Part shown: positions 43,207-50,250 of the stretch, in pieces
Layout of the letters: each line of letters begins with the position of its first letter
How positions within the stretch are numbered: position 1 is the first letter of the stretch
DNA from: Oscillospiraceae bacterium
GTDB taxonomy: Bacteria; Bacillota; Clostridia; Oscillospirales; Ruminococcaceae
Length of the DNA stretch: 64,000 nucleotides
Direction of reading: 5' to 3'
Assembly (NCBI GenBank): GCA_017466885.1
Contig: JAFTTH010000002.1
Span: 124,001-188,000, forward strand
Translations under genes and position numbers: made by a program
Notes under the pieces: generated by a model
The model's database searches: none
What the model was told of the DNA's origin: nothing
Seen by the model: only the letters and a program-made list of their open reading frames with translations

Positions 43207-43905
43207 ATGACAAAAACGGAGAGTGGGAAAAAGTACGCATTGATTGCGGCAATATGCTATGCGGTTTATGCGATTTACAATATCATTAATAGAATCATTT
43301 ATGTTTCAAATTCCGAGTATGCTACAATCACTGTTTTTAACATTCTTTTTTGGATCGGAATGCTTGGCATGGCAGTAGCACTTTTTATGAAAAACCAGAA
43401 AATTGTTATCGCTGCTGCAGGGGTTAATGCCCTGCTCGGAGCATACTATATTGTCAGTTACTTTAGCCTTTGGAATCTTTGCGATTTTCTGGCGTATGCA
43501 TCTGTAGTTGTTTTTGTTGCCTTAACCCTCAAAGGAAATGATGTTGTAAAAAAGATCTGGTTTGTACCAGCAGCGGTGTTGCTTTTAGGATGTGTTATTG
43601 GCTGGATTACGGGCGGATACTTTGAATTCCTTTCGGCTGCATGGAAGTCAATGTTGGTTTCCATTGTTGAAATTGTAGCATTGCTCTTTGTGGGTATGTG
43701 GGTTAAGGAGGTTGTTGCACCTGCAGAAGCAAGTCCGGTAAACGAATATGCAACCTTTAATCCTCAAAGTATTAATTCAACTCCTGCGTCCTCTTCTGCT
43801 ATTGGTGGTGCAGATAAGTTGAAGATGTACATGGACCTTCTTGAATCTGGAACGATCACCCAAGAAGAATTTGATGCTAAGAAGAAGCAGATTCTTGGCT
43901 TGTAA
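43207..43905 (+). CDS. SHOCT-domain membrane protein, cargo copy B
   Basis: A 232-residue protein with about six membrane helices (from residue 10 to 175) and a C-terminal SHOCT tail (KLKMYMDLLESGTITQEEFD). It starts at ATG after AGGAGG. It shares the last residues of its tail (AKKKQILGL) exactly with the next gene. Confidence 0.65.
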   Translation: MTKTESGKKYALIAAICYAVYAIYNIINRIIYVSNSEYATITVFNILFWIGMLGMAVALFMKNQKIVIAAAGVNALLGAYYIVSYFSLWNLCDFLAYASVVVFVALTLKGNDVVKKIWFVPAAVLLLGCVIGWITGGYFEFLSAAWKSMLVSIVEIVALLFVGMWVKEVVAPAEASPVNEYATFNPQSINSTPASSSAIGGADKLKMYMDLLESGTITQEEFDAKKKQILGL

Positions 43906-43919
43906 TGCGGAGGTATACT

Positions 43920-44600
43920 ATGGATCAGAACATTATAATTAAGGGAACACCGCAGAAAAATAAAGTTTCTGCTATTATGCTTACCGCTTCAGTGATTGCC
44001 TTTGTGTGTGCGTTGCTGTTCTCTTTATATGCATATCAAAACTTAGAAAGATACTTTTCTTTAGGTTGGGGTTATGGCGGCACATGGTATTATTTTATTG
44101 GTTATGATGATGACTTCTGGGCCTATTTTTGGGGAGAGTTTTTCTCTTTTAGGTTAATGTACGGCTATATTTTAATTGCTTCTGTAATAGCTTTTGTTGT
44201 TAGCATCATTATGAAAACCAACACCGAAAAATGCGAGATTACCGTAACTAACGAAGCCATTTCCGGCAAACTCCCTCGTGGGAAAGAAGTACATATTCCA
44301 TTGAACCAAATTACCGCCATTAATCGCAGTTCTTTCAATGGCGTTTCTATTACATCCATCGGTAATGTGAGCAATTTCCATTGCATCGAAAACCGTGAAG
44401 AGGTAATGAAGGCTATCTCTTATCTTCTGGCTAATCCGACGCAGGGGAACACTCAACCTGCTCAATCTTCTTCCATGGCCACCGTTTCTGGAGAAGGTAA
44501 CGAGGCTGAACAGTTGAAAAGACTAAAGGATCTCTTAGACGCAGGAGTTTTGACTCAAGAAGAATTTGACGCTAAGAAGAAGCAGATTCTTGGCTTGTAA
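43920..44600 (+). CDS. SHOCT-domain membrane protein, cargo copy C
   Basis: A 226-residue protein, ATG at 43920 behind GGAGG. It has two helices (about 20-38 and 80-97), a beta-rich middle (CEITVTNEAISGKLPRGKE, like a PH or bPH2 domain), and a SHOCT tail (LKRLKDLLDAGVLTQEEFD) ending AKKKQILGL. The PH-like part suggests membrane-surface sensing. Confidence 0.62.
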   Translation: MDQNIIIKGTPQKNKVSAIMLTASVIAFVCALLFSLYAYQNLERYFSLGWGYGGTWYYFIGYDDDFWAYFWGEFFSFRLMYGYILIASVIAFVVSIIMKTNTEKCEITVTNEAISGKLPRGKEVHIPLNQITAINRSSFNGVSITSIGNVSNFHCIENREEVMKAISYLLANPTQGNTQPAQSSSMATVSGEGNEAEQLKRLKDLLDAGVLTQEEFDAKKKQILGL

Positions 44601-44603
44601 TGT

Positions 44604-44634
44604 ATTAACGCCGAGGCAATGCCTCGGCGTTAAT
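44604..44634. other. Perfect 15-bp palindromic hairpin
   Basis: 44604-44618 pairs with 44620-44634 around a single base. It sits between the SHOCT and HEPN-like genes and lacks a T-tract. It may be a terminator read in both directions, a processing site or a protein-binding site. Confidence 0.6.
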
Positions 44635-44653
44635 TACAAAAGGAGGATGTGTC

Positions 44654-45262
44654 GTGGTAGAGAATAATGTGAACATATTTGTTAAGAGTTATTGGAATTA
44701 CTTTCTTGAATTGGAAGATCAGTTCATTGCCACAAAGAAATTTGTTGAATTTGACGTTTCTAACTTTGCAACATATTCGGTTGAATACTTGAAATTATTT
44801 CAAGCCGTATGCAGTGAAATTGATGTCGTGGCTAAGATATTAGCCGAAGAATACGATACATCCTTCAAGAGAATTGAAAACAAAAACATACAGAAATGGG
44901 GATATTATCTACAATCGGCCTATCCACATTTAGAAACGACCTCAGTTACATTTAATAATGACTATTCAGTTTGCCCATGGCAAAATTGGAAATATGAAAA
45001 ATATACAGATAAAAATGGTGCTTTGCGTTATCGGTTGCTTCAAGGAAAAGAAACTCCTTTCTGGTGGACAGCATATAACAAAGTCAAACATGAAAGAACT
45101 TCTCATTTCAAGGATGGCAAAGCAAACTATGTTCGTGCAAATCAAAAGAACCTCATATACGCATTGGCAGCATTATATATTTTAGAAAAGTCCTACCTTG
45201 AGTCGATCAAGGCAGGAAGAAAAATGTCATATATCGAAAGTAAGTTATTTATGTATGATTAA
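44654..45262 (+). CDS. Cargo protein, possible HEPN-like fold
   Basis: A 202-residue soluble, largely helical protein. GTG start behind AAAGGAGG. The C-terminal WWTAYNKVKHERTSHF and NLIYALAALYILEKSYL recall uncharacterised HEPN-like proteins that share a WWxAYNxVKHxR motif. HEPN proteins are often RNases in defence systems, but the canonical RxxxxxH is not clear here. A possible defence role is a guess. Confidence 0.5.
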   Translation: MVENNVNIFVKSYWNYFLELEDQFIATKKFVEFDVSNFATYSVEYLKLFQAVCSEIDVVAKILAEEYDTSFKRIENKNIQKWGYYLQSAYPHLETTSVTFNNDYSVCPWQNWKYEKYTDKNGALRYRLLQGKETPFWWTAYNKVKHERTSHFKDGKANYVRANQKNLIYALAALYILEKSYLESIKAGRKMSYIESKLFMYD

Positions 45263-45340
45263 TAGCAGTCATGGAAGTCCTACAGAATGATCTCTTACGC
45301 CCTGTCGACACCCCCAACATATGCCGAAATCTTTTTACAT

Positions 45341-45376
45341 ACCGATTGCTCATCCGGGCAGTCGGTACTTTTATTT
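45341..45376 (+). terminator. Weak terminator/attenuator before the mobilisation genes
   Basis: A 9-bp stem (45341-45349 with 45358-45366, one G-U) is followed by ACTTTTATTT, 16 bp before the next gene's leader. Confidence 0.4.
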
Positions 45377-45392
45377 ACAGGAGGTATAGCAT

Positions 45393-45707
45393 ATGAGCAG
45401 AAAAAAGAAACCGCAGACCTTGCCGGAGCTTTACGCCGCCAAGGAAGAAACCGAGAACGAATTGAGGAAAGCCAAACAAAAGGAAAAGATTTTGCAGAAC
45501 CAAATCTCCAAGCTGACCCGAAACGCCAGAACTCACCGACTTTGCACGAGAGCCGGTATGTTGGAGAGCTTTCTGCCGAATCCCGAACTGCTGACGGATG
45601 ATGAGGTGATGGCAGTCTTGAAGATCGCTTTTCATCAGCCGGGCATGAAAGGGATTTTGGAAAAACTGGCAGCGGAGAGCGAAGCGAGAAAGCCCCTTAC
45701 GGAGTAA
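45393..45707 (+). CDS. DUF3847-family mobilisation-associated protein
   Basis: A 104-residue protein starting behind AGGAGG. The N-terminal coiled coil (LPELYAAKEETENELRKAKQKE) and the TRNARTHRLCTRAGMLESF and LLTDDEVMAVLKIAFHQP segments match DUF3847, which is regularly found directly upstream of MobA/MobL relaxases. It may act as a relaxosome accessory protein. The oriT-like site overlaps its 3' end. Confidence 0.78.
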   Translation: MSRKKKPQTLPELYAAKEETENELRKAKQKEKILQNQISKLTRNARTHRLCTRAGMLESFLPNPELLTDDEVMAVLKIAFHQPGMKGILEKLAAESEARKPLTE

Positions 45708-45722
45708 GGGCGCAACTATACA
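45693..45722 (-). other. Predicted oriT with MobQ-type nic motif
   Basis: On the minus strand the sequence reads ATAGTTGCGCCCTTAC, followed by an inverted repeat (CTTAC/GTAAG). TTGCGCCCT matches the nic motif of RSF1010/pIP501-type (MobQ) origins, TGCG^CCC. The site lies 260 bp upstream of the MobQ-type relaxase. The surrounding 45708-45978 has no gene but several dyads, for example 45888-45903. Confidence 0.7.
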
Positions 45723-45978
45723 CCGCCTATGACGGTGCATTGCGTTCTCCGAAGGCTCCTGTGCGGAGTGCAGATGATTTTTCGCAGCTACTGCTGCTCC
45801 AAATCATTACAGGGGAAGCTGCACTTCCCCTGCGCTGACCTTGTCAGCTACCCCATTGCGGACTTGCCGCCTATGAACTGATTGCCCGACAATCGAGATT
45901 GTCCTCAATCATTCACGGTCAGCAAGTTTTTCTTTTGTCCAAACCCAACAATTTAGACCAAGAAAGGAGGCCATGCCT

Positions 45979-47547
45979 ATGCCTTGTCCGCATTTTGATA
46001 TCAGGGTTGTCCAGCGAAGTGAGGGACAATCGGCTGTTGCTGCCGCCGCATATCAAAGCGGCGAGAAGCTGTACAGCCAATACGACAAGGAAACAAAAAG
46101 CTACGATTCCAAGGAGGGTATTACGCACACGGAAATCATGCTGCCATCCAACGCTCCCCGTGAGTATGCAGACCGCAACACGCTCTGGAACGCTGTTGAG
46201 GAAATCGAAAATCAATGGAACTCACAGCTTGCCCGAAGATTCCATCTTATCATTCCAAGAGAGATACCGCCGGAGCAATATGTTCCGCTTGTCAAAGATT
46301 ACTGCTATGAGTTTTTCGTTTCCAAAGGGATGATTGCCGACATTGCAGTTCACGATCCGCACCCACCCGGTCACAATCCCCATGCTCATGTTTTGGTAAC
46401 AATGAGAGCCATGGATGAAAAAGGAAAATGGCTTCCCAAGGCTCGCAAGGTTTACGACCTTGACGAGAACGGCGAGCGTATCAAACTGCCCTCCGGCAAC
46501 TGGAAAAGCCATAAGGAAAACACGGTGGACTGGAATGAACGCAAGTATGGAATGATCTGGCGCATGGGCTGGCAGGACTTTCAGAATAAATATCTGGAAG
46601 CCAATGGCAGATCGGAGCGAGTGGATCTGCGCTCCTATGAAGCACAGGGCATTGATAAGATCCCGACCGTCCACATGGGACCTGCTGTCACCGCAATGGA
46701 ACGGCGAGGCATTCAGACAGACATTGGAAATCTTAACCGGGAAATCCGAAAGACCAACAGCATCATGCAGTCCATCAAGCAGATGATACGAAATCTCCGT
46801 GACTGGCTCGTGGAGCTGAACGAGTGCCGCAAGGAGCTGATTGCCGAGCAAGCCGAGCAGGAAGCGAATATGCTGCCGAAAGTGCTGATGAAATATCTGG
46901 ACATCCGCAAGGCTGAACGGAGCGACTGGACACCGCAGGGACGAAGCAAGGCTGCTTCCCAAGACCTGAAGAAAGTGTCGGAAGCCATCGGCTATCTGAA
47001 ACGCCAAGGGCTGCATACCGTGGATGATCTGGAAGCACACATTGAAAAATCCGGCGAAGAAGCCGCAGCTCTCCGTGGTCAGATGAAAAAGAAAGAGAAA
47101 CGGGTAAAGACGATCGACAGCATCGTTTTGAGCCTTGACACCTTCAAAGCGTGTAAGCCCGTTTACGAGCAGTATCAGAAAATCCATTTCAAGAAATCCA
47201 AGGAAAAATTCAGACAGGAGCATCCCGAAATTGCTAAGTTTGAGAAAGCCAGAGCTGTTCTGAGTAAGCACCCCGAAGCCAAGACCACCACGGTAAAGGA
47301 ACTCAAAAAAGAGCGTGAGACCCTTATGAGCGAAATCGCAGAGCTGCGTGTTCCTCTGGAAGCAGTGCAAGCGGATTTGCAGAGGCTCAAAGATATTCGC
47401 TATTGGGTACGCAAGGCAACTCCCGGCACAGAGGAAAGCAAGGAAGCTCCGCAGAAGCAATCCATCTACGACCGCATGGCAGACCATTCCGACAAACCTA
47501 CCGCACAGGAGCAGAAGCCACATCAAAAACAGAATATGGAACTTTAA
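45979..47547 (+). CDS. MobA/MobL-type relaxase (MobQ family)
   Basis: A 522-residue relaxase. The ATG at 45979 is 8 bp after AAAGGAGG; an earlier ATG is too close to it. The N-terminal relaxase domain holds Tyr25 (SAVAAAAYQSGEKL) and the metal-binding His triad H132, H135, H137 (GHNPHAHVLVT). A long coiled-coil C-terminus (about 240-480) follows. It nicks oriT and leads the strand through a helper's conjugation pore. Confidence 0.92.
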   Translation: MPCPHFDIRVVQRSEGQSAVAAAAYQSGEKLYSQYDKETKSYDSKEGITHTEIMLPSNAPREYADRNTLWNAVEEIENQWNSQLARRFHLIIPREIPPEQYVPLVKDYCYEFFVSKGMIADIAVHDPHPPGHNPHAHVLVTMRAMDEKGKWLPKARKVYDLDENGERIKLPSGNWKSHKENTVDWNERKYGMIWRMGWQDFQNKYLEANGRSERVDLRSYEAQGIDKIPTVHMGPAVTAMERRGIQTDIGNLNREIRKTNSIMQSIKQMIRNLRDWLVELNECRKELIAEQAEQEANMLPKVLMKYLDIRKAERSDWTPQGRSKAASQDLKKVSEAIGYLKRQGLHTVDDLEAHIEKSGEEAAALRGQMKKKEKRVKTIDSIVLSLDTFKACKPVYEQYQKIHFKKSKEKFRQEHPEIAKFEKARAVLSKHPEAKTTTVKELKKERETLMSEIAELRVPLEAVQADLQRLKDIRYWVRKATPGTEESKEAPQKQSIYDRMADHSDKPTAQEQKPHQKQNMEL

Positions 47548-47609
47548 CACGACACTTGCCATTTTCATTGTGAAAAGACAGGTGACTTTTTCTTTTAAGG
47601 AGGAATTTT

Positions 47610-47903
47610 ATGACCAACGAATTTACCACCGCATACGAACCCATCGACCTTTGCGCCTGCTTTGATATGATCTTTGATCCGCCTGCAGAGGTTGTCAGAG
47701 AGTGGGAAAAAGAGTGGAACGAGCGTTTTATGGCAAACAAGGAACGGGGCTATTACGGCACCGAGCTTGACGGTACGCTTTACTACTACAACGGCAATAC
47801 CCGCACCAAGGTGACGGAGTTCTTTGCTGCGGGCGGTACAACGATGGACAAGCTGATCGAGAATGTTGTCCGCTTTGCCGCAGGAAAAACCGTGTCCGCA
47901 TAA
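47610..47903 (+). CDS. Hypothetical small element protein
   Basis: A 97-residue acidic, soluble protein starting behind AAGGAGG. PIDLCACFDMIFDPPAEVVREW and YYGTELDGTLYYYNGN are recognisable only as recurrent in clostridial mobilizable elements. It lies between the relaxase and the recombinase. Function unknown. Confidence 0.6.
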   Translation: MTNEFTTAYEPIDLCACFDMIFDPPAEVVREWEKEWNERFMANKERGYYGTELDGTLYYYNGNTRTKVTEFFAAGGTTMDKLIENVVRFAAGKTVSA

Positions 47904-47932
47904 AGTTCGGAAAAGATGTTCACAGGATCGAA

Positions 47933-47990
47933 TTGAATCACCGCCCACGCTTATGGTATAATGTACTCAGCGAAGTATTGTAAGCGTGGG
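47933..47990 (+). promoter_or_regulatory. Recombinase promoter within an inverted repeat
   Basis: TTGAAT (47933-47938) and TATAAT (47957-47962), 18-bp spacer. The -10 box sits between CCCACGCTTA (47944-47953) and its inverse complement TAAGCGTGGG (47981-47990). This fits an operator. The same decamer occurs near the left end at 37913. Confidence 0.75.
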
Positions 47991-48016
47991 TTGTTTCACG
48001 AACAGGAGGATTTTTA

Positions 48017-49621
48017 ATGAAACAACCGTACAATACAGCACTATATATGAGACTCAGCCGTGATGACGAGAACTACGGCGACAGCGTTTCCATCGAGACC
48101 CAGCGCACCATTTTACAGCAGTACGCAAAGGAACAGGAACTTCATGTGGTCGGTGAGTACATCGACGACGGTTGGAGTGGGACTACGTTCGACAGACCGA
48201 ATTTCAAGCGAATGATGGATGATGTGGATGCAGGACGAGTAAACTGCATTGTTACAAAAGACCTCAGCCGCTTCGGACGTGATCACATCATGGTCGGCTA
48301 CTATCTGGAATACGAGTTCCCGGAAAAGCAGATACGATATATCGCCGTATCCGAGAACGAGGATACCAAGAAAGGCTTATCCGATTTCGTTCCTTTCAAA
48401 AATCTGTTTAACGAATGGTTCGCAAAGGACACCAGCCGCAAGGTCAAGACCGCCCTTCATGCCAAGTTTGCCGCAGGAGAACGCACCTTTGCCTATGCAC
48501 CTCTCGGATACATCCGACATCCCGAAATCAAAAATGCCATTGTGATTGATGTTGAGACCCGTTGGATCATTGAGAAAATCTTTGATCTTGCCGTTCATGG
48601 GGCGGGTGCTGCTAAAATCGCAAGGGTGTTGGTGGAGGAGAAAGTTCCTACCGCCGGATGGCTGAACTATCAGCGATATGGGACATTCGCTCATATCTAC
48701 GAGGGCGCACCGGAAGAAAAGTCCTACGCATGGACGCTGGCACAGGTCAAGAGCATCTTAAAAGACGAAACCTATATCGGCAACAGCGTACACAACAAGC
48801 AGACCAACATTTCCTACAAGAACAAGAAGAAGGTACGCAAGCCGCAGGAGGAATGGTTCAGAGTGGAGAACACCCATGAAGCCATTATCTCTAAGGAAGT
48901 CTTTAAGCAGGTGCAGGAACAGATCGCCAGCCGCCGCAGACAGCAGAAGGACGCTACCACGCAAATCTTCTCCGGGCTTGTAAAATGTGCAGATTGCGGA
49001 TGGTCGATGCGCTTCGGAACGAACAGGCAGAACAGCAAGCCTTACAGCCACTACACTTGCAGTCAATATGGACAGGGGTTAAGGCAGTGCTCCGCACATT
49101 ATATCCGCTATGACTACCTCTACACCTATGTTCTTTCCAGAATACAGGAATTGTCGAGACAGGCGCAGTTGGATGAAAAGGAGCTTCTGCATCGGCTGCT
49201 GAAAGCCAGCGATCAAGAGCTTGCCGCCAACGCCAAAAGGCAGAGCGCAGAGCTTGCAAGAGCCGAAAAGCGCAGAGCAGAGGTTGACCGCAAGTTTGCG
49301 AAGCTGTATGAGGACTGGTCGGATGGTCGCATCACGGAGTACAACTTCAACATGATGTCTCAGAAATACCAGACCGAGCAGCAGGAGCTTACCGAGAAGA
49401 TCGAAAGACTGTCCACCGAGCTTGAGTCTGAAAAGCAAACAACTGTCGATGCGGAAATGTGGATTTCTCTTATCAAGCAGTACGCCAATCCTACCGAACT
49501 GACAGCGGAGCTTCTGAATACGCTGATCGAAAAGATCGTCATTCACGAAGCTACCACCCAAGACGGTATGCGAGAGCAGAACATTGACATCTACTACCGC
49601 TTTATCGGCAAAATTGAGTAA
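48017..49621 (+). CDS. Large serine recombinase (element integrase)
   Basis: A 534-residue integrase. The resolvase domain has the nucleophile Ser14 (LYMRLSRDDE) and VTKDLSRFGRDHIMVG. Next come the recombinase domain (about 165-270, GYIRHPEIKNAIVID onward), a zinc ribbon (CADCGWSM ... CSQYGQGLRQC) and a C-terminal coiled coil (390-480). It is a TndX/TnpX-type enzyme. Its place at the right end of the element and the short direct repeats agree with site-specific integration in the XRE gene. Confidence 0.94.
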   Translation: MKQPYNTALYMRLSRDDENYGDSVSIETQRTILQQYAKEQELHVVGEYIDDGWSGTTFDRPNFKRMMDDVDAGRVNCIVTKDLSRFGRDHIMVGYYLEYEFPEKQIRYIAVSENEDTKKGLSDFVPFKNLFNEWFAKDTSRKVKTALHAKFAAGERTFAYAPLGYIRHPEIKNAIVIDVETRWIIEKIFDLAVHGAGAAKIARVLVEEKVPTAGWLNYQRYGTFAHIYEGAPEEKSYAWTLAQVKSILKDETYIGNSVHNKQTNISYKNKKKVRKPQEEWFRVENTHEAIISKEVFKQVQEQIASRRRQQKDATTQIFSGLVKCADCGWSMRFGTNRQNSKPYSHYTCSQYGQGLRQCSAHYIRYDYLYTYVLSRIQELSRQAQLDEKELLHRLLKASDQELAANAKRQSAELARAEKRRAEVDRKFAKLYEDWSDGRITEYNFNMMSQKYQTEQQELTEKIERLSTELESEKQTTVDAEMWISLIKQYANPTELTAELLNTLIEKIVIHEATTQDGMREQNIDIYYRFIGKIE

Positions 49622-49631
49622 AATTACAGAT

Positions 49632-49665
49632 ATGAGTGCCATTGCACGATGGCATTGGCACTCAT
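49632..49665. other. Dyad near the right end of the element
   Basis: ATGAGTGCCA (49632-49641) is repeated inverted at 49656-49665, 24 bp from attR. It could end recombinase transcription or be part of the att arm. Confidence 0.5.
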
Positions 49666-49688
49666 ACATAACCAATATCTTTAAGTAA

Positions 49689-50191
49689 GGGAAACCGGCA
49701 AAGCAATGCCCGATTCCTCAATTATGCTTGAGCTGTGTGATATTCTCAAAATCAGTGTAAACGATTTATTGTGTGGGGAGGTTTGTACTATGGAAAATTA
49801 TAATAAGGAACTGGAAAAGAACCTGTTAGAGCTGGTAAAGGAGAAGGAAGAATCCGACCGGAATCTGCTCCGGCTGGAGATCGTGCTGGGCGTCTGTTGC
49901 CTGCTACCTTTGATCGCCGCAGTGATTGTTGTGTCGGCTGTGCCGATGGAGGAATGGATCGGCGCAGTGGTCGTGTTGGGAAGCCTCCTTCCCCTCCTGA
50001 TTGCAACACCCTTTGCTCTAAAGATCGAGCAGAAGGCCGGTTATTATCTCTGCCGCCATTGCGGACACAGGCACATTCCCAAATATAGCAGCGTCTTTTT
50101 TGCCATGCATACCGGCAGAACAAGATATATGCGGTGTCCCGCTTGCGGAAAATACTCCTGGCAGAAGAAGGTTTTGCGCAAGGAAGACTGA
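49689..50191 (+). pseudogene. 3' half of the split XRE-family regulator
   Basis: Continues the frame broken at 37880: after the direct repeat it reads KAMPDSSIMLELCDILKISVNDLLCG, the end of the HTH domain. Then come a coiled region (EKNLLELVKEKEESDRNLLRL), two helices (about 45-95 of this part) and a zinc ribbon (CRHCGHRHIPK ... CPACGK). A strong GGGGAGG before the ATG at 49791 could still drive translation of the 133-residue membrane/zinc part alone. Confidence 0.88.
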
Positions 50192-50207
50192 CCGCCATCC
50201 TAAAAAA

Positions 50208-50243
50208 GAAAAGCACTTGCGATGGAAAACGCAAGTGCTTTTT
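50208..50243. terminator. Bidirectional terminator between the XRE remnant and rhaB
   Basis: AAAGCACTTGC and GCAAGTGCTTT form a stem around a 10-nt loop, with T-runs on both strands. It serves the facing rhaB gene and the XRE remnant. Confidence 0.85.
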
Positions 50244-50250
50244 GTTTGTC

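Larger units (their letters stand above)
37871..49698 (+). mobile_element. Integrative mobilizable element (~11.8 kb) in an XRE gene
   Basis: The boundaries are a 10-bp direct repeat, GGGAAACCGG, at 37871-37880 and 49689-49698. Removing one copy and the intervening DNA restores a continuous XRE reading frame. Inside are a large serine recombinase at the right end, a MobQ-type relaxase, an oriT-like site, a small serine recombinase, an excisionase-like HTH, regulators and cargo. No VirB4, coupling protein or other type IV secretion gene is seen, so it would depend on a helper for transfer. Confidence 0.9.

Noticed and set aside
43905-43919. Earlier start of the SHOCT protein copy C at 43905
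   Set aside because: The ATG there overlaps the GGAGG that serves the ATG at 43920.
37871-49698. Prophage or full conjugative element
   Set aside because: No capsid, terminase, VirB4, VirD4 or pilus-type genes; only relaxase and recombination functions are seen.
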